Positions 16,706 through 27,970 of a stretch of DNA of 64,000 nt are shown piece by piece. Position 1 is the first letter of the stretch. Every line of letters starts with the position of its first letter. The DNA is taken from contig NZ_VSMC01000001.1 of the NCBI RefSeq assembly GCF_008728965.1, positions 245,511 through 309,510 on the forward strand, in the 5' to 3' direction. This stretch comes from Heminiphilus faecis. GTDB taxonomy: Bacteria > Bacteroidota > Bacteroidia > Bacteroidales > Muribaculaceae. The notes beneath the pieces were generated by a model. It did not search any database and was not told the DNA's origin. It worked only from the letters and a program-made list of their open reading frames with translations. The translations under genes and the position numbers were made by a program.

Positions 16706-19114
16706 TCAGCGGACCGTTATGATTGTCTTGATAGTGGCCGTGGCGTCGGTAAGTCCCGGCGATGTTACGCGAAGTGCTATGTCACCGGCGCCCGTACCCG
16801 AATTCAGCACGCACAGTGCACGCCCTTTCCAAGCATCGCACACATTGTCGGTATACACATGACCGCTCGTCATGTCGGCGCTTCCGGTAGCGAGTATGTG
16901 TCCGGCCTCGTTGACTTCAAACGTAAGGCGGTTGGACGCATCGGGCACGACATTACCCCGGGCATCGACTATCTCGGCGAGCACGTAGGCCACATCTTTG
17001 TACTTTAGCCCGGTGCGGTCGAGCGTAAGCCTTATGGCGAAGGGTTCTCCGGCAGTATGCAGGGTGTCTGACACCACATCGGTCTCCTTGCCGGCGGCAT
17101 CCAGCCCCACGGCCCTTATGCTTCCCGGCTCGTATGGCACCTTGAACACGGCCCGGTAGCCATTGTCGCGGTTCATGGCAGCCTCGCCCGCCGCTTGGCC
17201 ATTGACATACAGCCTCACTTTGTCACAACGCGACACGACCTCTATATCCACCGGCTTGCCCTCGTGTCCCGGCCATGTCCATGACTCCCAAGTAGGATAC
17301 ACACCCCACATAGTCTCCTTTATCTTGCCGCGGTAGCCGTCAGGCTCACGCACGGCTATGTATACTCTTGCGGAGTCTGTGTCGTAAAGCGCCTGACGGT
17401 AGTGCGACACAGGCTTGCGGGTACCGATGAGGTCGATGTCGCCGCAGTACGAGCCATGCCACGGCCATTGGTCGCGCTCGAAGTGCTCGCCCTCGGTCTG
17501 CCCTTCATAAAAATATCGTCCTATGCCCGACTCCCCGAGATAGTCTATGCCTGTCCACACGAAGTCACCTATTATGTAAGGATTGTCGTTGACCTTGACC
17601 CAATTGGAGAAGGCGTCGCGCGGATAAGACTCCGTCTGCCACATGACGCGCGACGGCACACGTTCATGGTCGCTCTCCGACTTATGTATCATATAGTTGT
17701 AGCCCACTATGTCATGTTCGGCGGCCAGCGGGTCATAGATTTCCCAGTCGCTGTCCCATGATGCGAGCGCCGACGTCACCGGGCGTGTCGGGTCATACTT
17801 GCGGCAGGTCTCGGCAAGCAGCCGTGCGGTCCTGACCGCCTCGGGCGACTTGCGCTCTATGATCTCGTTGCCTATGCTCCATGCCAGTATGGACGGATGA
17901 TTGCGGTCGCGCATCACCATTGCCTTCACATCCTCGACAGCCCACTCGTCGAAAAGCTCAGCGTAATCATGGGCGGTCTTCGACGAGCGCCATCCGTCAA
18001 ATGCCTCGTCGATCACTATGAGTCCCAGAGCGTCGCATGCGTCGAGAAAAGCTGCGGCGGGAGGATTGTGGCTCGTGCGCACGGCGTTGAATCCTGCCTC
18101 TTTGAGCAGGCGCGCCTTGCGTATTTCGGCGCCACTGTAGCTGCGCGCTCCGAGTATGCCGTTGTCATGGTGCACGCATGCGCCCGACAGCACTATGGGC
18201 TTTCCGTTAAGCAGGAGTCCCTTGTCGGCCGAGTACTCAAACCGGCGTAGCCCGTAAATGCTATGGCTCACGTCTATATCATTATCGTTTTGGCTTAAAT
18301 AGGTCAACATAAGGTAAATCGTCGGCGAGTCGGGCGACCACAGCGCGGGGTCATCGACGGTAAACGACACTCTGACCTCGGTGGTGTCGCGGGGCGCTGC
18401 GGTGAAGCTCTTTTCAATCGTGGGCATGTCGCGATGGCGGCACAGCGAGCTGAACGAGGCTTTGAGCGAGGCCACGGTGTCGGTGCGGTTCTCGACAAGC
18501 ATCCTTACGTCGACGCGTGCGCTGTCGGCCGTTACCACAGGAGTGGTGATGACCATCGACTCCGGTATTATCTCCACTCTCGGAGCCTGCGTATAGTACA
18601 CGCTGCGGTATATGCCCGAACCGGAGTACCAACGGCAGTTTTTCTGCGCCGAATTATCGACCTTGACGGCTATGACGTTGTCTGGACCCGGCTTCAGGTA
18701 GGGCGCTATGTCTATGTAAAACGGCGAGTATCCGTAGGGGCGGCCGCCGGCACGGTGTCCGTTGACCCACACCTCGGAGTTCATGTAGACCCCTTCGAAA
18801 TACAGAAGCACACGGTCGCACTCCTCATCAGGCTTGTAGTCAAAACCATGGCGGTACCAACCTATGCCTGTAGGCAGATAGCCGCCGTCGTTGCCGGCCG
18901 GAGCATTGCGGTCGAAGTCGCCCTCAACGCTCCAGTCATGCGGCAGGTCGACAATGCGCCACGACGAGTCGTCATAGCCGGGAGCGAGAGCGGTTGAATC
19001 TGCGTCAAGCGAGAATCTCCAGCCCTCATCAAGAGAGCGGTTGGTAAGATAAGCCCCTTGCGATGAAATAACAAACGACAGCAACACAGCCGCCAAAGCA
19101 ATAAATCGGTACAT
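16706..19114 (-). CDS. Secreted glycoside hydrolase family 2 enzyme (beta-galactosidase type)
   Basis: 802 residues with a signal peptide ending about residue 20 (SSQGA). Sugar-binding domain (WRIVDLPHDW, FEGVYMNSEVWVNG, SGIYRSV), Ig-like domain, then a TIM barrel from LLLNGKPIVLSGACVHHDNG. Acid/base Glu417 in LAWSIGNE; nucleophile Glu495 in MWQTESYP. After the barrel come a domain of the DUF4982 type (EVVSRCDKVRLYVNG) and a C-terminal Ig-like domain (LAEIVDARGNVVPDA). This architecture is common in Bacteroidales beta-galactosidases. Divergent from the GH97 gene, each with its own -7 box in the 131-bp gap; together they could act on galactose- and glucose-containing glycans. Confidence 0.92.
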   Translation of the reverse strand: MYRFIALAAVLLSFVISSQGAYLTNRSLDEGWRFSLDADSTALAPGYDDSSWRIVDLPHDWSVEGDFDRNAPAGNDGGYLPTGIGWYRHGFDYKPDEECDRVLLYFEGVYMNSEVWVNGHRAGGRPYGYSPFYIDIAPYLKPGPDNVIAVKVDNSAQKNCRWYSGSGIYRSVYYTQAPRVEIIPESMVITTPVVTADSARVDVRMLVENRTDTVASLKASFSSLCRHRDMPTIEKSFTAAPRDTTEVRVSFTVDDPALWSPDSPTIYLMLTYLSQNDNDIDVSHSIYGLRRFEYSADKGLLLNGKPIVLSGACVHHDNGILGARSYSGAEIRKARLLKEAGFNAVRTSHNPPAAAFLDACDALGLIVIDEAFDGWRSSKTAHDYAELFDEWAVEDVKAMVMRDRNHPSILAWSIGNEIIERKSPEAVRTARLLAETCRKYDPTRPVTSALASWDSDWEIYDPLAAEHDIVGYNYMIHKSESDHERVPSRVMWQTESYPRDAFSNWVKVNDNPYIIGDFVWTGIDYLGESGIGRYFYEGQTEGEHFERDQWPWHGSYCGDIDLIGTRKPVSHYRQALYDTDSARVYIAVREPDGYRGKIKETMWGVYPTWESWTWPGHEGKPVDIEVVSRCDKVRLYVNGQAAGEAAMNRDNGYRAVFKVPYEPGSIRAVGLDAAGKETDVVSDTLHTAGEPFAIRLTLDRTGLKYKDVAYVLAEIVDARGNVVPDASNRLTFEVNEAGHILATGSADMTSGHVYTDNVCDAWKGRALCVLNSGTGAGDIALRVTSPGLTDATATIKTIITVR

Positions 19115-19142
19115 AATGATCGGATTATATTTGTAATTAAAA

Positions 19143-19150
19143 CAAAGTTA
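19143..19150 (-). promoter_or_regulatory. -7 box for the GH2 gene
   Basis: TAACTTTG on the minus strand, 28 bp before the ATG at 19114. Confidence 0.6.
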
Positions 19151-19155
19151 CATAA

Positions 19156-21351
<2,196 letters not shown>

Positions 21352-21388
21352 GCGCCTATTACCCACACAATTATACAAAACATAACCT

Positions 21389-22669
21389 ATGTCAGCAAAA
21401 CTGAAACCCGAAACCCTGTGCGTACAGGCCGGATGGACACCCGGCAAAGGAGAGCCGCGTGTCCTCCCCATATATCAGAGCACCACATTCAAGTATGATA
21501 CAAGCGAACAGATGGCTCGCCTCTTCGACTTGGAGGATACCGGCTACTTCTACACACGCCTGCAGAATCCGACCAACGACGCCGTGGCCGCAAAGATAGC
21601 GGCACTCGAAGGCGGCGTAGGCGCCATGCTTACCTCCAGCGGTCAGGCGGCCAACTTCTACGCGCTGTTCAACATATGTCAGGCCGGCGATCACTTCGTA
21701 TGCTCATCGGCCATATACGGAGGCACATTCAATCTCTTCGCCGTGACTATGAAGAAGCTCGGCATCGAAGTGACATTTGTCAATCCCGACGCATCGGAAG
21801 AGGATATAGCGGCGGCTTTCCGACCCAACACCAAAGCACTCTTCGGCGAAACCATATCAAACCCCTCGCTTGAGGTGCTTGATATAGAGAAATTTGCCCG
21901 CATAGCCCACAGCCACGGTGTGCCGCTGATTGTCGACAACACCTTCCCGACTCCGATCAACTGCCGCCCCTTTGAATGGGGCGCCGACATAGTCGTCCAC
22001 TCCACGACAAAGTACATGGACGGTCATGCCACAAGTGTGGGCGGCGCTATCGTAGACAGCGGCAACTTTGACTGGGACGCCCATGCCGACAAATTTCCCG
22101 GGCTATGCACTCCCGACGAGTCATACCACGGCCTCACCTACACCAAGGCTTTCGGCAAGATGGCCTACATAACCAAAGCCACCGCCCAGCTCATGCGCGA
22201 CCTCGGCAGCATACAGTCGCCCCAGAATGCGTTTCTGCTCAACCTCGGACTCGAAACACTGCACCTGCGTGTGCCGCAACACTGCCGCAACGCTCAGGCC
22301 GTAGCCGAATACCTGTCAACGAACGACAAAGTGGCTTGGGTCAATTACTGCGGCCTGTCCGATAACAAATATAACGCCTTGGCCCGTAAATACATGCCCG
22401 AAGGCTCCTGCGGAGTTGTGTCGTTCGGCCTGAAAGGAGGGCGCGACGTAGCCATCAGGTTCATGGACAATCTGAGGCTTGCCGCGATAGTGACCCATGT
22501 GGCCGACGCCCGCACCTGTGTGCTTCATCCCGCAAGCCACACCCATCGTCAGCTTACCGACGAACAGCTTCTCGAAGCCGGTGTGCGTCCCGACCTCATA
22601 CGCTTCTCTGTCGGCATAGAAAACGCCGATGACATTATCGCCGATATAGCTCAGGCTCTCGACAAATAA
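21389..22669 (+). CDS. metY: O-acetylhomoserine sulfhydrylase (aminocarboxypropyltransferase)
   Basis: 426 residues, typical for the long MetY branch of the Cys/Met PLP enzymes (cystathionine gamma-synthase types are about 380-400). Visible: YTRLQNPTND, TSSGQAANFYAL (phosphate-binding region), LIVDNTFPTP, and the PLP lysine in VHSTTKYMDGHA. It makes homocysteine from O-acetylhomoserine and sulfide in the cytoplasm. No T-box, S-box or other leader is visible; the 37-bp gap after GH97 has no -7 box, so readthrough is possible. A strong terminator follows. Confidence 0.93.
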   Translation: MSAKLKPETLCVQAGWTPGKGEPRVLPIYQSTTFKYDTSEQMARLFDLEDTGYFYTRLQNPTNDAVAAKIAALEGGVGAMLTSSGQAANFYALFNICQAGDHFVCSSAIYGGTFNLFAVTMKKLGIEVTFVNPDASEEDIAAAFRPNTKALFGETISNPSLEVLDIEKFARIAHSHGVPLIVDNTFPTPINCRPFEWGADIVVHSTTKYMDGHATSVGGAIVDSGNFDWDAHADKFPGLCTPDESYHGLTYTKAFGKMAYITKATAQLMRDLGSIQSPQNAFLLNLGLETLHLRVPQHCRNAQAVAEYLSTNDKVAWVNYCGLSDNKYNALARKYMPEGSCGVVSFGLKGGRDVAIRFMDNLRLAAIVTHVADARTCVLHPASHTHRQLTDEQLLEAGVRPDLIRFSVGIENADDIIADIAQALDK

Positions 22670-22744
22670 AATAAATCACAAAAGTATACTCACAGAAGTA
22701 AGAGTTGGGATATACTTCTGAACTACAGCGGTGCAAAACACATC

Positions 22745-22782
22745 AAGAGCCGCGCCTGTTTTAACGGCGCGGCTCTTTGTTT
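22745..22782 (+). terminator. Strong intrinsic terminator after metY
   Basis: A 12-bp perfect stem, AAGAGCCGCGCC (22745-22756) with GGCGCGGCTCTT (22766-22777), then TGTTT. Just before it, CAGAAGTA (22693-22700) and TACTTCTG (22713-22720) form a second inverted repeat. Confidence 0.88.
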
Positions 22783-23767
22783 ACGTTCGGTTTATCTTAA
22801 GGCGTCCAAGGGCTTTGGCCACACATGGATGAGCGGATAGCAGAGAGGCCTTTACGCTTTCAGTATCGGCAAGAAAGCGGTCGCGCAGCTGCTGCGACTG
22901 CGTCATGGGACGGTGGCGTAGCCGCCTGACGAGTTTAGCGCTTTCGACGGCAAGTTCAAGTGTCGTATAGTCCATAAACGACTGCTTGAAGATGTCATAG
23001 ATGTAGTCGACGGCCGTGTCAGACGGATGCACCATATCGGCGGTATAAAAACGGTAATCGCGCAGATCGTCGAGCATAATCTCATATGAGGGAAAATACA
23101 GCGCCGTATCGGGATACTCTGCAATCAGCCGGTCAACGGCAAGAAGCAGGGCCGCCTTGCTTACCTGATTCTCATGCGCTCCGTCGGCAAGATGACGTAT
23201 AGGGCTTACAGTGAAGATGACTTTCATATGCGGGAAGCGGGCCGATAGCTCACGGAGCATCTTCTTCCACAGTCCTACGGTCTGTGTGGCCGTAAGCATC
23301 TCGCGGTTAAAGGTGCCGGCAGGCATCTTGTGGCAGTTTGCCACCACCCTGTTGCCCTCTTTCAAGCGATATATATAAGATGTGCCGAAAGTTATTATAA
23401 GTGCCGAAGCTGATGCTAACGCCTCACGAGCTTCAGCGGCGGCACTATTCATGGCCGAAAGCACCGACTCGATGTCAGTGCCCGAGAAGCGCGAATGATG
23501 CGAGTAGCTGTGCCACAGCCCGTCGTGCATGAACAGGTCGTCCTCGGTGTAGTCGCGGCCGTAGAGCAGGTCGAGCAGGACCGATGCTATACTTGCGGGA
23601 TTATACAGAGTGCCTGACGGATTGATGATAGTGTAAAACAGCTCGTTTTCCAACCGTGAGCCAATATTTTCGGTAAAACAGGAGCCGAGCATCACTATAG
23701 GCCGGCTGTGGCTGACAAGCCCCTGACAGTCCTCCAGAGGCTTTATCGGTGTACGAAATTGTATCAT
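22781..23767 (-). CDS. GSCFA domain protein
   Basis: 328 residues. The family name motif is present as LGSCFTENIGSRLE near residues 27-40, followed by NPSGTLYNPASI, ITFGTSYIY and, near the C-terminus, ADMVHPSDTAVDYI (the DxxH pair). Together these resemble the Ser, Asp and His positions of SGNH-type esterases, to which GSCFA is related. Substrate unknown. No signal peptide. It lies 2 bp downstream of the PorE-like gene on the same strand, so it is cotranscribed with an outer-membrane secretion component; its role there is not evident. Confidence 0.9.
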   Translation of the reverse strand: MIQFRTPIKPLEDCQGLVSHSRPIVMLGSCFTENIGSRLENELFYTIINPSGTLYNPASIASVLLDLLYGRDYTEDDLFMHDGLWHSYSHHSRFSGTDIESVLSAMNSAAAEAREALASASALIITFGTSYIYRLKEGNRVVANCHKMPAGTFNREMLTATQTVGLWKKMLRELSARFPHMKVIFTVSPIRHLADGAHENQVSKAALLLAVDRLIAEYPDTALYFPSYEIMLDDLRDYRFYTADMVHPSDTAVDYIYDIFKQSFMDYTTLELAVESAKLVRRLRHRPMTQSQQLRDRFLADTESVKASLLSAHPCVAKALGRLKINRT

Positions 23768-23769
23768 AT

Positions 23770-25758
23770 TCAGTATATATTATAATCGATCGACAGTACC
23801 TTAAACTCGGTACGACGGTTTATCTGGTCGGCAATTTCGCGGTCGGCATCAGGCAGCTGTTCTATGAACTCCTCGTCAAGCACAGTGCCCTCGGCAAACT
23901 GCGGATACTCCTTGGCAAGGCGTGGCGTCACTGTCTTCGGGCGCGACTTCCCGTAACCGTGAGGTGTAAGGCGCACAGAGTCTATGCCTGCCGCCACAAG
24001 ATAGTCTATGACCGACCGGGCCCTCCGCATAGAAAGGTCTATATTATAAGCCTCCGTGCCTTTACGGTCAGTATGGGCCGAGAGTTCTATGCTGACGCGG
24101 GGATTATCACGGAGCACCTGCGCCATTGAATCAAGCGCCGCACGCGACTCGGGACGCAAAGTGGCTTTATCGAAATCATAGAATATGTTGTCGATGACAT
24201 TGGGCTTGTCTATCGATGCGAGCGTGAAGTTTACCTCATAGCGGGCGTCCTCTTCCTCGACTCCTGACATGAACTCCTGCTTAGCGTTGAGATATCCTGC
24301 GGCGCCGGCCATCATCACATAGCTCACTCCCCGCTGAAGAGGAAACGAGAATGTGCCGTCAGGCTTACTCCGTGACTTGCGGATCGAACCGTCATCACCG
24401 ACTATGCGTATCAGCGCACCGTCCACAGGATAACCGTCAAGGTCCTCCACAATGCCCCCTATCTCTATTTTAAGGTCGGGCAGCATAAACGAGTAGAGAT
24501 GATCGTAGCCCCTGCTGTCGCCGCGGTTGGAGCTGAAGAATCCGCTCTCGCCGTAACCGAATGTTATGCCGAAGTCGTCGGCCGATGAATTTACAGGCAC
24601 ACCCATATTGGTCACGAGCCAAGAGCCCGACGGTTGCATCTCGGCACGAAATATGTCGAGACCGCCGAGACCGGCATGACCGTTGCTTGCAAAGTACAGC
24701 ACACTGTCATCGCGCACGTAAGGAAACATCTCGTCACCGGGGGTATTTATAAAGTCGCCGAGATTTTCAGGCACCGACGCACGTTCTTTAAGGCTGACAC
24801 GCCACAGATCCTTGCCTCCATATCCTCCCGGACGGTCAGAGGTGAAGTATAGCCATGTACCGTCAGGCGACACCGCCGGATGTCCGTAGCTCGAAAGCGT
24901 ATCGGCGCTTACATCAAGCCGCACGGGCGCACTCCAGCGAGCGTCGGAACGCTGCGACGTGCATATCTCCACTCCGGTATCGGCATCCTGTTCACGCCGG
25001 GCACGCGTGAGATACATGGTGTGGCCGTCGGGCGAAAACGACACTATGCCCTCGTCGTGGGCGGTAGTTATGTCGCCCTCCGCCGGCTCGGCCCGCATCC
25101 ACTCACCGCGCTCGTTTTTGCGGGCCATCCACAGATCGCTCCTTTTCATTCCGGTAATCTCGCTACGCAATGTACCGGTGACCCGTTCGTTGGTGGTGGT
25201 AAAGTACAGAACATCGCCGCTGCGGTCAAGAAACATCGGAGCGAATTCACTTCGACGCGAGTTGAAAATCTTGGCATTCCTAACCACATACCGCGTAGGA
25301 TGCTCCTTCAGCGATGCTGCAAGACGACAACCGGCAAGTCCGTTGAGAGCACAGACAGAGTCGGCCGGCGACAATGCAAGATATGACGAATAAGCATCGG
25401 CGGCAAGAGCGTATTTGCCCTCGGCATGGAGCGAGCGTCCGAGATAAAGTAGGGTTGTAGAATCAGGATAGTCGTAGCGCAAGGCATTGCGATAGGCGAC
25501 CGAAGCACGCGCGCTCATACCGAGACTGCTGTAACAGCGGCCCATCTTGAATGCGACCTCGCCCCGAAGCGGACGCTCCGACTTTTTCTTCAGCCGGTTA
25601 TATATCTTACGGTAGGTGCGCGATGCGTCGTAATACTCGCCGCGCGCCATCTGTCCGTCGGCCACCGATAGCTTCGCGGTCGAGCACGAACACAACAGCG
25701 ACAGCATCAGCAGTGTCCCGGCAAGCAACCTTAATGATGTCGATCCACACATGCGCAT
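23770..25758 (-). CDS. OmpA-family lipoprotein with TPR and PD40 repeats (PorE-like)
   Basis: 662 residues. Signal peptide with lipobox LLCSC (Cys about 23-25), so an outer-membrane lipoprotein. TPR repeats follow (about 30-150), then a PD40/WD40-like propeller (ISFSPDGHTMYLTRA, HPAVSPDGTWLYFTSDRPGGYGG, YFASNGHAGLGGLDIF), a carboxypeptidase-regulatory-like domain (VDGALIRIVGDDG), and a C-terminal OmpA peptidoglycan-binding domain (DFDKATLRPESRAALDSMA, ELSAHTDRKGTEAYN, RRARSVIDYLVAAGI). That order is the one described for PorE of the type IX secretion system; PorZ elsewhere in the window supports a functional system. Many Bacteroidota have several such paralogues, so the exact identity is uncertain. 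Confidence 0.8.
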   Translation of the reverse strand: MRMCGSTSLRLLAGTLLMLSLLCSCSTAKLSVADGQMARGEYYDASRTYRKIYNRLKKKSERPLRGEVAFKMGRCYSSLGMSARASVAYRNALRYDYPDSTTLLYLGRSLHAEGKYALAADAYSSYLALSPADSVCALNGLAGCRLAASLKEHPTRYVVRNAKIFNSRRSEFAPMFLDRSGDVLYFTTTNERVTGTLRSEITGMKRSDLWMARKNERGEWMRAEPAEGDITTAHDEGIVSFSPDGHTMYLTRARREQDADTGVEICTSQRSDARWSAPVRLDVSADTLSSYGHPAVSPDGTWLYFTSDRPGGYGGKDLWRVSLKERASVPENLGDFINTPGDEMFPYVRDDSVLYFASNGHAGLGGLDIFRAEMQPSGSWLVTNMGVPVNSSADDFGITFGYGESGFFSSNRGDSRGYDHLYSFMLPDLKIEIGGIVEDLDGYPVDGALIRIVGDDGSIRKSRSKPDGTFSFPLQRGVSYVMMAGAAGYLNAKQEFMSGVEEEDARYEVNFTLASIDKPNVIDNIFYDFDKATLRPESRAALDSMAQVLRDNPRVSIELSAHTDRKGTEAYNIDLSMRRARSVIDYLVAAGIDSVRLTPHGYGKSRPKTVTPRLAKEYPQFAEGTVLDEEFIEQLPDADREIADQINRRTEFKVLSIDYNIY

Positions 25759-25951
25759 ACAATATTAACGGATTTACCTGTCTATTTATTGAATCACCGG
25801 ATTACTGTAAAAATCGGCTGAAGGCATAACCACCGTTACCGGCAAGGGCTGTTTTAGCATCACGACAGAAGAAATGCAGCTGACATGACAGGATAACGGG
25901 TATTCGCGGATCAATGTAAAAATGCGGTTGTTAGACAACGACTATGTCTGT

Positions 25952-25985
25952 GGTAAGGACGCCGGTAGTATGGCGTCAGGCTGCA
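25952..25985. repeat. Degenerate single REP arm
   Basis: GGTAAGGACGCCGGTAGT followed by ATGGCGTCAGGCT. This matches, with a few substitutions, one arm of the BIME elements at 8622 and 57836 (GGTAGGGACGCCAGTA...GGCGTCC). Stem GGACGCC/GGCGTC partly retained. Solo copy. Confidence 0.55.
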
Positions 25986-26109
25986 TGCCTGTTGCATTTT
26001 ACACTTCAACCCGGTTTTGCGAGCTGATGCCTTTTTGTCCGTTATGTTACGGCCGGTCAAACAGTGGCGGACTGGATGATGCGGCACGTACTAAAACGAC
26101 ATAATCAAA

Positions 26110-26154
26110 CTCATGTTTCCCGAAAAGTGTATATAACACTTCGATAAACATGAG
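26110..26154. other. Two-stage hairpin between secG and the PorE-like gene
   Basis: Outer stem CTCATGTTT (26110-26118) with AAACATGAG (26146-26154), inner stem AAGTGT (26125-26130) with ACACTT (26136-26141), asymmetric internal loops. No T run on either side, so it is not a standard terminator; it could be a transcript end, an RNA element or a protein-binding site. Confidence 0.4.
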
Positions 26155-26240
26155 CTTGATCAATACGTTAACGTCGATATCAACCGATAACGACGGCTAC
26201 AAAATAAAATTAAACAGCTTTATGCCGTACCCACTGCGAT

Positions 26241-26591
26241 TTATTCAGCGGGAGTGCTTTCAGGCGCCACGGGAAGAGTGGCGGCAGGAGCTACATCGGT
26301 ATTGAAGTCGGCAGGCTGAGTCTGCTCAACGGCCTGCGGCACCACACGCGAAGTACTCTGTATGATATTGCGGGGCATGAAAAATACGCCCAATATAGCA
26401 AGGATACCTATTGCTGCAGCAAGCCACCAAGTAACCTTTTCGATAAAATCATTTGTACGACGTACGCCCATAACCTGATTGGCGCCTCCGAACTGCGAAG
26501 ACAGACCGCCGCCTTTGGACTTCTGGATAAGCACGACACCGATCATCAGGATGGATGCTATGACAGTAAGAGTAATTACTACTATGTACAT
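26241..26591 (-). CDS. secG: Preprotein translocase subunit SecG
   Basis: 116 residues with two membrane segments (about 4-22 and 52-72) joined by the conserved cytoplasmic loop VLIQKSKGGGLSSQFGG. The tail after residue 80 is Ala/Pro/Thr-rich, as often in Bacteroidetes SecG. Part of the SecYEG channel. Last gene of the minus-strand set sigma-54 activator, lptE, TPR protein, secG; 12 bp separate it from the TPR gene. Confidence 0.95.
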   Translation of the reverse strand: MYIVVITLTVIASILMIGVVLIQKSKGGGLSSQFGGANQVMGVRRTNDFIEKVTWWLAAAIGILAILGVFFMPRNIIQSTSRVVPQAVEQTQPADFNTDVAPAATLPVAPESTPAE

Positions 26592-26603
26592 TGTTTTTTA
26601 TGT

Positions 26604-27380
26604 TTATTTTTGTTTTAAATACTGCTGATTTATGATAAGTTTCTGTAAGAAACGCAATTGGTCTGCAAAGTAAATACTTTTTTCCGGATATTTCAAACTT
26701 AAATTGCTTATAATTTCAAAAGCCTTGCTGTAACGACGCTGTTTTATATAAATTTTAGCAAGACTCTCGCTTAACAGGCTCTCATCCTGCTGCACGGGGG
26801 GCTGTATCGACTCCTCGTGCACCTCTTCGGCATGCTCCGTAACGGCTTCCTCCTCATCAGTCATCGGGAAGTGGCCGTTATTGTCGCGGCTTTTAAGAAT
26901 AAAAGCATTGATGAGGCTGTCCTGACCGCCGGCGCCGGCTTCGTCAGCCGACGGCAGGCTGCGCTCTTCCTCCTCGGCAAGTATCTGCGCATAATCGGGC
27001 GTAGGGTTGAATATGAGACGTTCGAGTATCTCCTCCTCACGATCGGCCGAGCCGCCGTAATTGTCGATAAACATGGATATGGCCTCATCGGTCGTAGGGG
27101 CCGGCTTATCGTCAGACGGAGGATAGAAATCGGCCTGAAGCGATCCGAGCGGCTCGGTAAGCCGATAAAGCATGTCGGGACACGCGCTTCTCAGAGCCAC
27201 ACGCTGCATGAGCATATGCCGCCGCTCCTCTGACAGGTCATGGGCCCGCTCAAGCTGCATGGTTGCAGGCAGTGTAAAGTAAGGACAAGCCGCCATCATA
27301 TCGTCGACCCAACGGTCATCGACCGGCAGCGATCTGTCGGCAAGCAGTTCTTTCAGTTTATCGAGGAGGTCGCGGTCCAT
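26604..27380 (-). CDS. TPR-like protein of unknown function between lptE and secG
   Basis: 258 residues from the ATG at 27380; a GTG at 27395 overlapping the lptE stop (GTGA) is an alternative start giving five more residues. The N-terminal part is helical (LLDKLKELLADRS), the middle is long and acidic, low in complexity, and the C-terminal ~45 residues read like one TPR unit (SESLAKIYIKQRRYSKAFEIISNLSLKYPEKS). No signal peptide, so cytoplasmic. The place between lptE and secG is conserved in Bacteroidales as I recall, but the role is unknown. Confidence 0.8.
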   Translation of the reverse strand: MDRDLLDKLKELLADRSLPVDDRWVDDMMAACPYFTLPATMQLERAHDLSEERRHMLMQRVALRSACPDMLYRLTEPLGSLQADFYPPSDDKPAPTTDEAISMFIDNYGGSADREEEILERLIFNPTPDYAQILAEEEERSLPSADEAGAGGQDSLINAFILKSRDNNGHFPMTDEEEAVTEHAEEVHEESIQPPVQQDESLLSESLAKIYIKQRRYSKAFEIISNLSLKYPEKSIYFADQLRFLQKLIINQQYLKQK

Positions 27381-27391
27381 AGCTGTATGTA

Positions 27392-27928
27392 TCACCAGTT
27401 ACCGAGTGTGGCGTTGAATATAAGGTCGACAAGCTGTTCGGTAATCTCCTCACACAACTGGTCCTGTACGTCGGTAAGCATTTCGGAACTGTCAAAATCC
27501 TGATATGCCGAGAAAGTCTGGTCCACGTCGTTCTTGTCATTCTTATTATCGGTATACTTTACACGTACCGATATGGTGAGGCGTGTTTTTGACGCGAAAG
27601 CGTTTTCAGTAACAGCCTGAGGCGACAATGTATAGCCGGTGATCTCGCCCTCCATCTCAAGGTCGCTTGACGTGTCGACCACCTGAAGGCGCGTATTGCG
27701 TGATATATAATCGAGCAGAGCGTTCTCAAAAGTCTGCTGAAGCGGCGGATATACAAGCGCGGCACGTATAGGAAACTGCGATACCCTTATGGTCTTGTAT
27801 ACATTGTAGTCAATGGCCGTACCGTTGAACTTATAGCTTATCGTACAGCTCTGTACGATAAGCATTACCGTCATCAGCAGCACACACAGTGTGGGCAGAT
27901 GCTTTTTATACTTTGGCGAAACAGTCAT
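27392..27928 (-). CDS. lptE: LPS-assembly lipoprotein LptE
   Basis: 178 residues with a signal peptide and lipobox IVQSC (Cys about 28), followed by the Bacteroidetes LptE-type start TISYKFNGTAIDY and an alternating strand/helix layout ending in a long helix (DVQDQLCEEITEQLVDLIF). LptE plugs the LptD barrel that places LPS in the outer leaflet. Immediately downstream of the sigma-54 activator (42 bp) and upstream of the TPR-secG pair, matching the known Bacteroidales gene order. Confidence 0.88.
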   Translation of the reverse strand: MTVSPKYKKHLPTLCVLLMTVMLIVQSCTISYKFNGTAIDYNVYKTIRVSQFPIRAALVYPPLQQTFENALLDYISRNTRLQVVDTSSDLEMEGEITGYTLSPQAVTENAFASKTRLTISVRVKYTDNKNDKNDVDQTFSAYQDFDSSEMLTDVQDQLCEEITEQLVDLIFNATLGNW

Positions 27929-27970
27929 AATATCCGTTCGTATTTATAGATTCTTAGTTTGTCAGTAGGC

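Larger units (their letters stand above)
25759..26240. other. Intergenic region without a gene, containing a degenerate REP arm and a hairpin
   Basis: About 480 bp downstream of secG and upstream of the PorE-like gene. Contains the single repeat arm at 25952 and the long hairpin at 26110-26154. Short open frames here have no recognisable features. Confidence 0.5.

Noticed and set aside
18740-18770. GTAGGGGCGGCC sequence resembling the REP head
   Set aside because: Lies inside the GH2 coding sequence, lacks the hairpin and the mirrored arm; chance similarity.
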